From assembly GCA_016234705.1 (NCBI GenBank), contig JACRAS010000212.1:1-64000 (forward strand): 64,000 nt of DNA, in the 5' to 3' direction. The DNA comes from Betaproteobacteria bacterium. Lineage in GTDB: Bacteria; Pseudomonadota; Gammaproteobacteria; Burkholderiales; SG8-39. The notes beneath the pieces are model-generated. The model searched no databases and was not told the DNA's origin. It saw only the letters and a list, made by a program, of their open reading frames with translations. Position numbers and translations under genes: made by a program. Of this stretch, positions 35,451-44,087 are shown piece after piece (positions within the stretch are counted from its first letter, which is position 1; every line of letters begins with the position of its first letter).

Positions 35451-36419
35451 ATGATCGTACTCAAATACACCAGAGGATTATTGCTCACGGCTGCCATCGT
35501 CATTTCCGCCGGCGCCAATGCGCTCGACAAGGTGCGCGTCGCGGGCACCCAGCGCAATTTATGGGATTCGACGCTGTTCTTCAATGCCGAGCGGGCCAAG
35601 GGATTTTTCAAGGAACAGGGCATCGAACTGGACGTCCTGTGGACGCAGGGCGGCTCCGAATGCGAGCAGCCGGTCATCACCGGCAGCATGGACATTTGCA
35701 TGGACAACGGCACCCTCGGCGCCATCGGCGCCTGGTCCAAGGGCGCGCCGATCGCCATCATCTCGGCGGCAATGACCGGGGCAGCCGACGTATGGTGGTA
35801 CGCCAAACCGGAGTCCGGCATCAACAGCATCAAGGACACGAACGGCAAGTCGGTAGCCTTTTCCCGTCCCGGCTCGTCCACGCACCTGCTCCTTAATGCC
35901 ATGGTAGCCGCCACGGGCGCCACGCCCAAGCTCGTCGGTGCCGGCGGCCCGGCCCCGACCCTCACCCAGGTCATGTCCGGTCAGATCGATGTCGGCTGGT
36001 CCGCCGGCATCTTCGCCGCCGACCTGGTAAAACAAGGCAAGATCAGGCGCATCGCCAACGGCAACGATGCACCCGGAGCCGCGACACAGACCGTGCGCGT
36101 GAACATCGCCAACACCGGCTTCCTCAAAGCCAAACCGGACGTCGCCAAACGGTTCATGGCCGCCTACAGGAAGACGGTCGAATGGGGCTACAGCGATCCG
36201 AAGGCGCTGGAGATGTACGCCGAGGACAACAAATCGACAGTCGAGATTGCCCGTGCCGCGCGCGACGAGATGTACCCGAAAGCTTCCATGGCGGCGAAAC
36301 CGGTCGCCAACATCGAGTTGTCGGTCAAGCAGGCGATTGCGGACAAGCGCCTGCCCGCGCCGCTCACGCCGGATCAGATCCGTGACATGCTGCGTTATGT
36401 CAACGAGTTGAATCCCTGA
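35451..36419 (+). CDS. NitT/TauT-type ABC transporter periplasmic binding protein
   Basis: A 322-residue NMT1/SsuA-like binding protein with signal peptide (cleavage near ‘AGANALDK’). The family pattern is ‘FNAERAKGFFKEQGIELDV’ and ‘GQIDVGWSAG’. AGGAGG lies 9 bp ahead of the ATG at 35451. The ligand could be a sulfonate, nitrile, aromatic acid or vitamin precursor; the adjacent keto-acid and aldehyde enzymes suggest a carboxylate, as inference. Confidence 0.87.
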   Translation: MIVLKYTRGLLLTAAIVISAGANALDKVRVAGTQRNLWDSTLFFNAERAKGFFKEQGIELDVLWTQGGSECEQPVITGSMDICMDNGTLGAIGAWSKGAPIAIISAAMTGAADVWWYAKPESGINSIKDTNGKSVAFSRPGSSTHLLLNAMVAATGATPKLVGAGGPAPTLTQVMSGQIDVGWSAGIFAADLVKQGKIRRIANGNDAPGAATQTVRVNIANTGFLKAKPDVAKRFMAAYRKTVEWGYSDPKALEMYAEDNKSTVEIARAARDEMYPKASMAAKPVANIELSVKQAIADKRLPAPLTPDQIRDMLRYVNELNP

Positions 36420-36423
36420 TCAC

Positions 36424-37206
36424 ATGCGCGCCTGGCCTGCCCCTGCCCCTGCCTCAGGCCTGGCGGCGCTGATCGTGTTCCTCGCCGCCTTGGAATGGGC
36501 GGCGAGGAGCGGCTGGATATCGCCCTTCCTGACGCCGCCTCCGAGCGAAATCGCCGCCGCCGGCTGGCGCATGGCGGCCGAAGAGCCGCTCGCTGCAGCC
36601 TTCTTCACCACCCTGCTGCTCGCGCTGGGGGCGACCGCCGCCGCGGCGGCGGTCGGTATCGTGGCCGGATGGTTGCTCTACCGCTTCAGGGCCTTCGGGG
36701 CGGCCTACGAAAGCTGGCTGGCGGCGTTGTTCTCGGCGCCCCTGATCCTGCTCTACCCGCTGTTCCTCGTCCTGTTCGGCAGGGGCTTGCTGACGCTGTT
36801 CATGATCGGTTTCCTTTCGGGCATGATCCCGATGCTGCTCAAGACTTACGAGGGATTCACCTCGGTGCGCCAGGTGCTGGTGGATGTCGCGCGCTCGTTC
36901 AATCTTTCAGAGCGCGGCATCCTCGCCAAGGTGCTGCTGCCCGCCGCCCTGCCTACGCTGTTCACCGGCCTGCGGCTTGCCTTCATCTATGCCACAATCA
37001 ATGTGATCGGGCTGGAGTATCTGGCCAATCTGGGCGGTCTGGGTTATCAGGTGGGCAAGATGTATGACCGCTTCGACATTCCCGCCATGTATGCCGCGGT
37101 GAGCTTTGTGCTGCTGCTGAGCGCCATCGGCTTTTACGCCGCCGAGCGCCTGGAATGGGCCCTGGCGGGCGCGGGTGGCGCGCACGGCCCGCGGGGACGG
37201 CGATGA
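36424..37206 (+). CDS. NitT/TauT-type ABC permease 1
   Basis: A 260-residue membrane protein with about six helices and the SsuC/TauC-like coupling region ‘VRQVLVDVARSFNLSERGIL’ followed by ‘KVLLPAALPTLFTGLRLAF’. It starts 4 bp after the binding-protein stop. It forms a likely heterodimer with the next gene, whose start overlaps its stop. Confidence 0.88.
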   Translation: MRAWPAPAPASGLAALIVFLAALEWAARSGWISPFLTPPPSEIAAAGWRMAAEEPLAAAFFTTLLLALGATAAAAAVGIVAGWLLYRFRAFGAAYESWLAALFSAPLILLYPLFLVLFGRGLLTLFMIGFLSGMIPMLLKTYEGFTSVRQVLVDVARSFNLSERGILAKVLLPAALPTLFTGLRLAFIYATINVIGLEYLANLGGLGYQVGKMYDRFDIPAMYAAVSFVLLLSAIGFYAAERLEWALAGAGGAHGPRGRR

Positions 37207-37958
37207 GCCCCGGCACGCGCATCCGCATCGTTACGATTGCGCTGGTCTTGCTGGCTTGGGAAGCCCTCGCCTGGTCGGGACTGGTGTTCCAGGGGGTTGT
37301 CCCCTCCTCCCTCACGGTGCTTGCCTCGGCCGCGCGGCAACTGAGCGAGGGCGAATTCTATGGGCACCTGTGGCGCTCCTCGCAGGAGATCGGGCTGGGT
37401 TTCGTCATCGGTTCGGTCGTCGGTATTGCCGTTGGGACAGCGATGGGTCTGTGGGTTTTTTTCGGCGGGGCCGTCCAGCCGTTTATCCACGTGCTCGCCC
37501 CGACGCCCAAGATCGTGTTCCTGCCGGTGCTGATGATCCTGTTCGGCGTCGACATGGGGTCGAAAATCGCCATGGGCGCCATTTCAGCCTTTTTCCCCGT
37601 AGTGGTCACTAGCCACGAGGCCATCCGCCTGGTGCCGCAGGTACTGATCCACGTCGGCCGCAGCTTCCAGGCTTCGCGCCGGCAGATGATCACCAAGATC
37701 TATTTTCCGGCGATGCTGCCCGCGGTGACGACAGGCATGCGGCTTGGCCTGGGCGTGGCGATCATCGGCACGCTGCTGGCCGAGATCAAGCTGTCCAACC
37801 GCGGCCTGGGCTTTCTCGCCATTCAGCAATATGACGCGTTTCGCATTCCGGACCTGTATGCGGTGCTGCTGCTGATTTTCTCGCTCGCCGTCGCGGCCAA
37901 CATGCTCATCGGGCGGCTGTCGCGGCGGTTGAATCGCCGCAGTTCCGCAAATCACTGA
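37203..37958 (+). CDS. NitT/TauT-type ABC permease 2
   Basis: A 251-residue permease paralogous to permease 1, with ‘HVGRSFQASRRQMITKIYFP’ and ‘LGFLAIQQYDAF’. The ATG at 37203 overlaps the previous stop by 4 bp (ATGA), which fixes the start. It is the last gene of the rightward transporter unit, followed by a terminator-like hairpin. Confidence 0.9.
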   Translation: MSPGTRIRIVTIALVLLAWEALAWSGLVFQGVVPSSLTVLASAARQLSEGEFYGHLWRSSQEIGLGFVIGSVVGIAVGTAMGLWVFFGGAVQPFIHVLAPTPKIVFLPVLMILFGVDMGSKIAMGAISAFFPVVVTSHEAIRLVPQVLIHVGRSFQASRRQMITKIYFPAMLPAVTTGMRLGLGVAIIGTLLAEIKLSNRGLGFLAIQQYDAFRIPDLYAVLLLIFSLAVAANMLIGRLSRRLNRRSSANH

Positions 37959-38001
37959 AGAACGGCTGTCTCGGGCCGGCTAAGTAAGCTGTGTAACTCG
38001 C

Positions 38002-38029
38002 GGGGCGCGGCAATGCGCCCCTTATTCTT
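38002..38029 (+). terminator. Terminator after NitT/TauT-type transporter operon
   Basis: GGGGCGC-GGCAAT-GCGCCCC forms a 7-bp stem followed by TTATTCTT. It sits 44 bp after the last permease stop. Confidence 0.75.
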
Positions 38030-38119
38030 AAACTCTTTGTCGGCTTCGTATGAGCATTCCGCGGGGATTCCGGATCGTTGCTCGCTGCCAGGCAGGCTCC
38101 ACAACGGTAAGGGCCGCTG

Positions 38120-38569
38120 CTAGCGGTAGACCAGTACCGGAATCGAGGAATGGGTCAGGACTTTCTGGGTTTCACTTCCCAGCAGGAATCCTTCCAGCCC
38201 GCGCCGCCCGTGCGAGGCCATGACGATGAGATCGCAGTTCTCCTTGCGCGCCTTCTCGACAATCGCCTGGGAAGGGGAGCGGCTGGTGGCGTAGCCGATC
38301 GCGCACTGAACGTTCGCCGCGGTTGCGGCGCCCGCGACCGCGTCCAGCACGCGTTTCGCATATTCCTCGCTACGCTCGGCGAAAATTTCCGGCTGAAATT
38401 CGGGGATGCCACTGGCTTCCGCCGCATAGGCGCCTTGCAGCGGATAGGGTTCGACCGCGTGGAAGGCAGTGATGCGCGCGCCCGCCAGCTTGGCTAGCTT
38501 GATCGCCGCTTCGACGGCTTTGTCGGAAAGCGCCGACCCATCGGTGGGTACCAGAATGTGCTTGTACAT
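38120..38569 (-). CDS. Universal stress protein
   Basis: A 149-residue UspA-fold protein. The nucleotide-binding loop is visible as ‘MASHGRRGLEGFLLGSETQK’ and the protein opens ‘MYKHILVPTDGSALSDKAV’. The ATG at 38569 has GGAGG 5 bp upstream, and homology begins there. Expression is probably stress-induced, as for the family. It is 52 bp downstream of the DksA-like gene on the same strand. Confidence 0.93.
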   Translation of the reverse strand: MYKHILVPTDGSALSDKAVEAAIKLAKLAGARITAFHAVEPYPLQGAYAAEASGIPEFQPEIFAERSEEYAKRVLDAVAGAATAANVQCAIGYATSRSPSQAIVEKARKENCDLIVMASHGRRGLEGFLLGSETQKVLTHSSIPVLVYR

Positions 38570-38621
38570 ATTGCCTCCAGTTCGGAATCGTTCGAATCCG
38601 GCATACGCCACGCTTTTTCCG

Positions 38622-39002
38622 CTATAACCGGGGCATGTGCACCTGACCGCGCAAGCGTTCGTATTTTTCCTGGCAGGGCAGGCAGCGCTCGGCCGCCGGA
38701 TACGCCTTCAGCCGCGCCAGGCCGATGTCGCCGCCACAGCCGGTGCAGGCGCCATAGCTGCCCTCGGCGATGCGTCCGAGTGCGGCCTCGATATCCTGCA
38801 GTTCCCTGCTTTCGCGGATCACCATCGCCAGGTCCATTTCGGCAGCCGCGTCGGCGAGAGCATCGTCGTCGGTGATCTTCGACTGATTGGCAAAACCGAG
38901 GCCTTCTCCCGAGGCGGCGATTTTTGCGCGCATTTCGTCCCGCAACCGCTGGCGTTGCGCTTGCAGCAACGCGTTGAATTCGGAAAAAGGATTCTTGGGC
39001 AC
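38622..39002 (-). CDS. DksA/TraR-type C4 zinc-finger protein
   Basis: A 126-residue protein with a coiled-coil-like N-terminal half and a C4 zinc finger (Cys86, Cys89, Cys107, Cys110) ahead of a short C-terminal helix. The finger reads ‘YGACTGCGGDIGLARLKAYP’. It is shorter than DksA and the coiled-coil tip ‘DDDALADAAAEMDLA’ differs from the DxxDxA tip of true DksA, so it may be a DksA-like modulator of RNA polymerase and not the main DksA. Confidence 0.85.
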   Translation of the reverse strand: MPKNPFSEFNALLQAQRQRLRDEMRAKIAASGEGLGFANQSKITDDDALADAAAEMDLAMVIRESRELQDIEAALGRIAEGSYGACTGCGGDIGLARLKAYPAAERCLPCQEKYERLRGQVHMPRL

Positions 39003-39020
39003 GGTTGGCGCTTTTCGAAA

Positions 39021-39057
39021 GTTAAATTACCCCCGGCTTTGCCGGGGGTAATTTAAC
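39021..39057. terminator. Perfect 17-bp inverted repeat at edge of imported cluster
   Basis: GTTAAATTACCCCCGGC pairs with GCCGGGGGTAATTTAAC around a TTT loop. It includes the stop codon of the MmgE/PrpD gene. As the outer arms are A/T-rich on both sides it can act as an intrinsic terminator for the leftward cluster, and perhaps in both directions. Confidence 0.8.
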
Positions 39058-40393
39058 TGGAACAAAGCCCGATAAGGTCAGCTACTTCCCGCTCATTCAG
39101 TTGGTCGAGCCGGTTAACCAGCTCAATAACCCGCCGGGCTTTTTCGCTGGATACTGCCAGCTCCGCCAGGCTCATAAATTTTTTCTCCATATCTTCTTCC
39201 GTCATCGGATTTTGGGGAGTGCCTTTGGCCCAGGAAACAGCATGCGTGTATTTATCGCCGCCGGCTGTGATGGCAGTCACTTCCGCCTCGGATACGCTCT
39301 CGTAACTTTCTTTCGGTATGAGCTGAATTTTTTCCATGAGCCCTTTTATTTCCGGGCGCTGTACCTCGCGTTCGGTAAATTTGTCTATGGTCACGTCGCC
39401 GTAGGTAAGCGCAGCGGCCAGGCAGAATTTCAGGCTGAACTTGCCTTCAAGGCCGGTCTTAGGCTGTGATTTCCCGGCCACGTGAATGGTCACCGGACAA
39501 ACCTTGCACGATACTTCCCTGACCTGGCTGGCCTGAAGGGCATATTTGCGCCTGATTTCAAGCATTGCGTCTATGGCCGCGTGGGTGGCGCCGCAAGACG
39601 GATAGGGTTTGTATGAATTGTTGACAATTTCGTATTCCCCGCCCAAGCCGCCGGTGATTCCCCGCAGGTCTTGCTTGACCAGAACCTGCGCAAAACCGCG
39701 CTCGCTGTCTAGCATCTGTTCCGACCCGGTAAACCCCTCGCCGGCCAAAATAGCGGCCAGTAGGCCATTCATGGCCGCTTTTCCGGCATGGAACGGCTTG
39801 GACATGGAACCGAAGGATTCAATCAGACCGGCAGCCTGTGTGCCTGCCATCCCGAACGCGTGGATTAACTGCTGCCTAGTCAAACCAAGGGCCTTCCCGG
39901 CGCCTGCCGCTGCGGCAAAGGTGCCTATTGTTCCGGTCGGATGGAAACAGGCATCGATAAGCGGCTTTCCCAGTATGCGTGAAATCCTCGATTCCACCTC
40001 AAAGCCTAAGACAAAGGCGGCTATCAGTTCCCTTCCGCTGACCCCTTTCCACTCGGCCAGCGGCAGAATCGCTGCCCATACGGGAGCACTGGGATGGAGC
40101 AAACCGTAAACCAAATAATCATCAAAATCGAGCGCATGAGACATTGCGCCGTTGGCCAGGGCAGCGTTCAGGGGCGAAGTTTTTATACCCTTGCCTATTA
40201 CTGTCGCCTGGGGCTCACACGGCATCGTCCTGAACATTCTTGTCAGTATTTCCGCCAGGGGCTCCCTGGAACCGGCCAGACAAACTCCCAGCCAGTCGAG
40301 CAGACAAACTTTCGCTTCTTTTACTGCTCGTTCGGGTAAATTTTGAAATTTTGTATTTACCACAAAAGCAGCAATTTCTTCGGTTACTCCCAT
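39053..40393 (-). CDS. MmgE/PrpD-family protein, lower-GC paralogue
   Basis: A 446-residue MmgE/PrpD-fold protein, the family of 2-methylcitrate dehydratase, iminodisuccinate epimerase and cis-aconitate decarboxylase. Conserved pieces are ‘MSHALDFDDYL’, ‘FHPTGTIGTFAAA’, ‘SFGSMSKPFHAGKAAMNG’ and ‘SYKPYPSCGATH’. The start at 40393 (‘MGVTEEIAAF’) follows GGGAG. Codon use is markedly more A/T-rich than in flanking genes, as in the rest of 39.0-47.7 kb. It is the last gene of that leftward cluster, and its substrate is unknown. It differs clearly from the high-GC MmgE/PrpD gene at 48862. Confidence 0.88.
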   Translation of the reverse strand: MGVTEEIAAFVVNTKFQNLPERAVKEAKVCLLDWLGVCLAGSREPLAEILTRMFRTMPCEPQATVIGKGIKTSPLNAALANGAMSHALDFDDYLVYGLLHPSAPVWAAILPLAEWKGVSGRELIAAFVLGFEVESRISRILGKPLIDACFHPTGTIGTFAAAAGAGKALGLTRQQLIHAFGMAGTQAAGLIESFGSMSKPFHAGKAAMNGLLAAILAGEGFTGSEQMLDSERGFAQVLVKQDLRGITGGLGGEYEIVNNSYKPYPSCGATHAAIDAMLEIRRKYALQASQVREVSCKVCPVTIHVAGKSQPKTGLEGKFSLKFCLAAALTYGDVTIDKFTEREVQRPEIKGLMEKIQLIPKESYESVSEAEVTAITAGGDKYTHAVSWAKGTPQNPMTEEDMEKKFMSLAELAVSSEKARRVIELVNRLDQLNEREVADLIGLCSS

Positions 40394-40454
40394 CTTTAGC
40401 TCCCTTAATAGCGCTCCGGCCCTAAGCCGTACTTCCATTAGCAGACGGTCTATC

Positions 40455-42821
40455 TTAGATGAGCCCCGCGGATTTCCATAGATCCAACTGAGCGGCGGAA
40501 TAACCCAGCATCCCGCAATAAATCTCCTGGTTGTGCCCGCCCAAAGGCGCTGCTGGTTGATGAAAATCAGTGGGGGTTGCCGAAAGCTTCATGGGACAAC
40601 CCAACAACTTTATTTTCTCCGAGTCAAGGGGTGCCTCTACCATCATCTGCCTGGATAGAACATGGGGATGGCTTGCTATATCACTTAATTCCATGACTTG
40701 TCCTGCCGGCACGTCGGCTTTCTGGCATTTCCCGACAACCTCGGCGGCCTCCAACTTTTTTGCCCAATCAGCAACCAAAGCATCAACTTCTTCCCGGTGT
40801 TTAACACGACTCTCGGTGCTACTGTAACGCGCACTCCCTGCTAAAGCGCTGCACCCCATTACCTCCAACAGGTCACTCCACTGTTTGTCCTTTTCCGCCG
40901 CAATAACCACCAGTCCATCCCTGGCCCGGTAAATGTCATATGGCACGTAACGGTAATGACGGTTGCCCATTCTTTCCGGTATCTTCTCGCCTCTGAAATG
41001 AAATGGCCATAGTTCGGCAGTCATCCATACCATCACATCGTACATGGCAACGTCAACGAACTGACCTTCCCCCGTCACTTTCCGGTGATAAAGGGCGGCA
41101 AGAACAGCCAGGGCGCCAAAAGCAGCGGCCGAAACGTCAGCAAATGAAGCGCCCACTTTGGTCGGAGGCCCGTCGCGGTAACCCGTCTGGTTCAAGAATC
41201 CGGCCCTGGCCTGAACTACGGTATCAAAAGCTCTTTTTTTACCCATGGAGCCGCCCCAGCCGAAACCGTTCACCGAGCAATATATCAGCGAAGGGTTTAT
41301 TTCCTGCAGTGTGCTGTAACCTAGGCCCCACCTGTCCAATGTTCCGGGCACGAAATTCTCCACTAGAATATCGGACCTTTTGACCAGTTCAAGAAAGATA
41401 TCCTTGCCTTCTTTTTTATTTGTATCCAGCGTGACGCTCTTCTTGTTGTAATTGTTTATGTGAAAAAGGTAGCTGGTACCACCTACTTTGCAGCCGAAAT
41501 CCCGGACGTGATCACCCGTTAGCGGAGGTTCAATTTTGATAACCTCCGCCCCGAGGCTGGCTAACAGGCGCGTGCATAGCGGACCTGCGGTATAAGCCCC
41601 TACTTCCAAAATTCTTACTCCCTGCAAGGCCCGGGCCGTTACCTTTTTGTCCCCTATCTCCCTTAACGTTTCTCTGTAATCCGTTAATTTGAATAATATT
41701 GGCTCTGTATGTTCCCCCAAGAGAGGCGCCGGGCTGCTGATTTCCCCCGGCGTGGCCGTCATCTTGAAAAGCGGACCGGTGGACATAACCTTGCCACCCA
41801 ACTGGTGATTCAGTTCGACCAGCATGTTTCTAGCTCTAACCTGTTCGTCTGCCAGCATGTTTTCCATAGTCATGATCGGCCCCGCCGGGATATTTGCTTC
41901 CTCCAGGAGGCTTACAACTTCATCAATGTTTTTCGTTGCAGTCCACTGGCTGATAATGCCGTCGATTTCCCCGCGCCTGGCCAGTCTCTTGTCCTGCAGC
42001 ACATAACGGTCGTCTCCGGCCAAATCATCCCGTCCCATGGCTTTTGCCAGAGCGCTCCACTGCAGGTCGTTGCCGGTGCAAATAATTACCCACCCGTCCT
42101 TTGCCCGGTACGAATTCCACGGTACGACCAGCGGGTGCAGGTTGCCGATCCTTTCGGGGTTTTTGCCGGTGGTAAAAAATGCCGGCATAAAGGTGCCAAG
42201 GTAGCTTAGAAGACAGTCATGGACCGAGATATCAATCTCCTGACCTGCGCCGCCGTCATAACGGTGGCAAAGGGCGCCCAAAACCGATATCCCGGCAAAA
42301 ATGCCGGCCACATGCTCTCCACACAAAATCCCCACCCTGGTAGGCAAGTCCCCGGCAAAACCTGTGGTTGCCATCATTCCGCTCATCGCCTGCATTACCA
42401 GTTCATTTCCCGTGTAATTGCTGAGCGGACCTGAGCTGCCAAAGGGAGATATACAGCAGTGGATAAGCGCCCGGTTGCCGTTCCTTGACACCTCGAAATC
42501 AGTACTTAATCCCTGTTCTCTCGCAAACAGGCTGTCCTCTAAAATGACATCGGTTTTTCCTATTAATCTTCTTAATAATTCTCTGTCCTGCGGAATTGCC
42601 GGATTAATACAAACACTTTTTTTGTTGGCCGCGATAAGCTGAAAGTCGTAACTTTCCCCATAAGGCGCCAAAGGTTTTCTCCTGCGCAGGAAGTCACCCG
42701 CCGGGGGCTCAATCTTGATTACCTCGGCCCCCAGTTCAGCCAGTAGCCTGCCGCACAGAGCGGCTGCCGACCACCCTTCAGCCAGTTCCAATACCCGAAT
42801 ATTATGTAATGCCTTACTCAT
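40455..42821 (-). CDS. Double-length class III CoA-transferase (fused CaiB-CaiB)
   Basis: A 788-residue protein made of two complete CaiB/BaiF (family III) CoA-transferase domains, about 1-390 and 396-788. Each has the ‘LRLLAELGAEVIKIEPP’-type N-terminal signature. The catalytic aspartate is present in the second domain (Asp562 in ‘ASFADVSAAAFGAL’). In the first domain the equivalent position is Glu169 (‘ILCGEHVAGIFAG’). One active site may therefore be altered. The gene overlaps the activase gene by 4 bp. In context it would move CoA onto or off a 2-hydroxy or enoate acid, as HadA and FldA do. Confidence 0.9.
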   Translation of the reverse strand: MSKALHNIRVLELAEGWSAAALCGRLLAELGAEVIKIEPPAGDFLRRRKPLAPYGESYDFQLIAANKKSVCINPAIPQDRELLRRLIGKTDVILEDSLFAREQGLSTDFEVSRNGNRALIHCCISPFGSSGPLSNYTGNELVMQAMSGMMATTGFAGDLPTRVGILCGEHVAGIFAGISVLGALCHRYDGGAGQEIDISVHDCLLSYLGTFMPAFFTTGKNPERIGNLHPLVVPWNSYRAKDGWVIICTGNDLQWSALAKAMGRDDLAGDDRYVLQDKRLARRGEIDGIISQWTATKNIDEVVSLLEEANIPAGPIMTMENMLADEQVRARNMLVELNHQLGGKVMSTGPLFKMTATPGEISSPAPLLGEHTEPILFKLTDYRETLREIGDKKVTARALQGVRILEVGAYTAGPLCTRLLASLGAEVIKIEPPLTGDHVRDFGCKVGGTSYLFHINNYNKKSVTLDTNKKEGKDIFLELVKRSDILVENFVPGTLDRWGLGYSTLQEINPSLIYCSVNGFGWGGSMGKKRAFDTVVQARAGFLNQTGYRDGPPTKVGASFADVSAAAFGALAVLAALYHRKVTGEGQFVDVAMYDVMVWMTAELWPFHFRGEKIPERMGNRHYRYVPYDIYRARDGLVVIAAEKDKQWSDLLEVMGCSALAGSARYSSTESRVKHREEVDALVADWAKKLEAAEVVGKCQKADVPAGQVMELSDIASHPHVLSRQMMVEAPLDSEKIKLLGCPMKLSATPTDFHQPAAPLGGHNQEIYCGMLGYSAAQLDLWKSAGLI

Positions 42822-43645
42822 ACCCGCTCAACTGACCTCGGCAAACTTTTTTCCGGCATTTCCCCGCAGCTTTCCAGCGCAATCAGTGCCGCTCCCAGCG
42901 CGCCAATGATTTGCGGTTCTTCAGGTACCATGATCTTGGTTTTTAACAATGATTCGAAGGCTCCGACCGCCCCTCTATTTTTTGCCACCCCACCGGTAAA
43001 TGCCAGCCTTTCAACCAGGCCATGCCGACCCAGCAGGCCGATTACCCGCCGGGCGATGGACATGTGAATACCTGCCACTACGTCATTCCGGTTATTGCCT
43101 TGCGAAAGAAGGCTTATAACCTCGGATTCCGCAAAAACAGTGCACATGCTGCTTACCGTCAGCTCTTTCTTTGCCTCGAAGAAAAGATCCCCCATACTGT
43201 CCAGTTCCAATTCCAGAGCGCGGGCCATTACCTCCAAAAACCGGCCGGTACCGGCCGCGCACTTGTCGTTCATGGCAAAACTGGTCACCAGTCCTCTTTC
43301 ATCCAGATGAACCACTTTACTGTCTTGCCCGCCGACATCGATTAGCGTTCTGGTTTCCGGAAAAAGGAAATGTGCTCCCCTGGCGTGACAGGAAATTTCA
43401 GTTACATTCGCGTTGGCGAAAGCAACGCGGTTTCGCCCGTAGCCTGTGGATACCACATACGCTATTTCGCTGCGCTCAACTCCGCCCAAGGCAAGGGCTT
43501 CACGAAATGCGTCCTCGGCAGCCCTTTGAGAGTTAGCTCCGGAATGAACCACCTTATAGGAAACAATCTCCTTGTCCTGGTTCAGGATTACCACATCTGT
43601 GGAAACTGAACCGACATCAACTCCTGCAACTTTTCTTATCGTCAT
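42818..43645 (-). CDS. ATP-dependent activase of 2-hydroxyacyl-CoA dehydratase (HgdC/BadF family)
   Basis: A 275-residue ASKHA-fold protein. The ATP sites show as ‘GVDVGSVSTDVVI’ and ‘TLIDVGGQDSKVV’. The two cysteines that bridge one [4Fe-4S] cluster across the homodimer are Cys129 in ‘NDKCAAGTGRFLE’ and Cys168 in ‘SSMCTVFAESEV’. It uses ATP to drive single-electron transfer to the dehydratase and is normally very oxygen-sensitive. Only one ATPase is present, which favours dehydratase activation over benzoyl-CoA reductase, which needs two such subunits. The ATG overlaps the end of an IS remnant frame. Confidence 0.92.
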   Translation of the reverse strand: MTIRKVAGVDVGSVSTDVVILNQDKEIVSYKVVHSGANSQRAAEDAFREALALGGVERSEIAYVVSTGYGRNRVAFANANVTEISCHARGAHFLFPETRTLIDVGGQDSKVVHLDERGLVTSFAMNDKCAAGTGRFLEVMARALELELDSMGDLFFEAKKELTVSSMCTVFAESEVISLLSQGNNRNDVVAGIHMSIARRVIGLLGRHGLVERLAFTGGVAKNRGAVGAFESLLKTKIMVPEEPQIIGALGAALIALESCGEMPEKSLPRSVERV

Positions 43646-43875
43646 GTTTTATTCCCATCCAGTTCTAAAATGTGCATTTCGCTGAATGCGATGCCAAAGC
43701 GCCGCTTGACCAAATGGCGCACGCGCTTGAGCGTCCACTGTTGCGTTCCGAAACCGTGTGCCGTCGGCCACTCGATGAGCGTTGCGCACGACCAGGCCTT
43801 ATCCTCCTCACTGAGCTGCCCAGGGCTGCCACCGCGGTTGATCTCACCCGCAGGGCGGCCCGCGGTCGACCACAC
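43642..43875 (-). pseudogene. IS630-family transposase N-terminal remnant
   Basis: The leftward frame contains ‘LSEEDKAWSCATLIEW’ followed by ‘HGFGTQQWTLKRVRHLVKRR’ and ‘FGIAFSEMHI’, the winged helix-turn-helix of IS630-type transposases. The remnant ends abruptly at the activase start, where its frame runs into the ATG as ATGA. The DDE catalytic part is missing. GC content returns to high values here, unlike the cluster on both sides. Confidence 0.75.
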
Positions 43876-43905
43876 GCAGAGGATTCGGTTGTCAAGAGCT
43901 TACGT

Positions 43906-44087
43906 AATTCTCAATAGCAGGAGCGTATCGCCAAGACACCGGATGCGGACTTGTGCCCTCGTCTATGTCTCCTGGAGCGGGGCACCAACGAGAACATGAA
44001 GCGTAAAACCCAGCGTGGAGTCATGCAGCAGCTACAATCTTGCCATGCCTGCCGTTGCGCTTTGGACTTGAGTCCGCCGGACTTTTT
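43906..44087. other. Possible IS30 scrap and tandem hairpins between dehydratase and activase genes
   Basis: Around 43970-44000 the rightward frame encodes ‘LERGTNENMK’, close to the ‘PWERGTNEN’ motif of IS30 transposases; the match is only about ten residues. Two adjacent small hairpins follow, GGACT-TG-AGTCC (44064-44075) and AGTCC-GCC-GGACT (44071-44083), sharing an arm, then TTTTTT. On the + strand this would work as a terminator, although no + strand gene is nearby. Confidence 0.35.
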
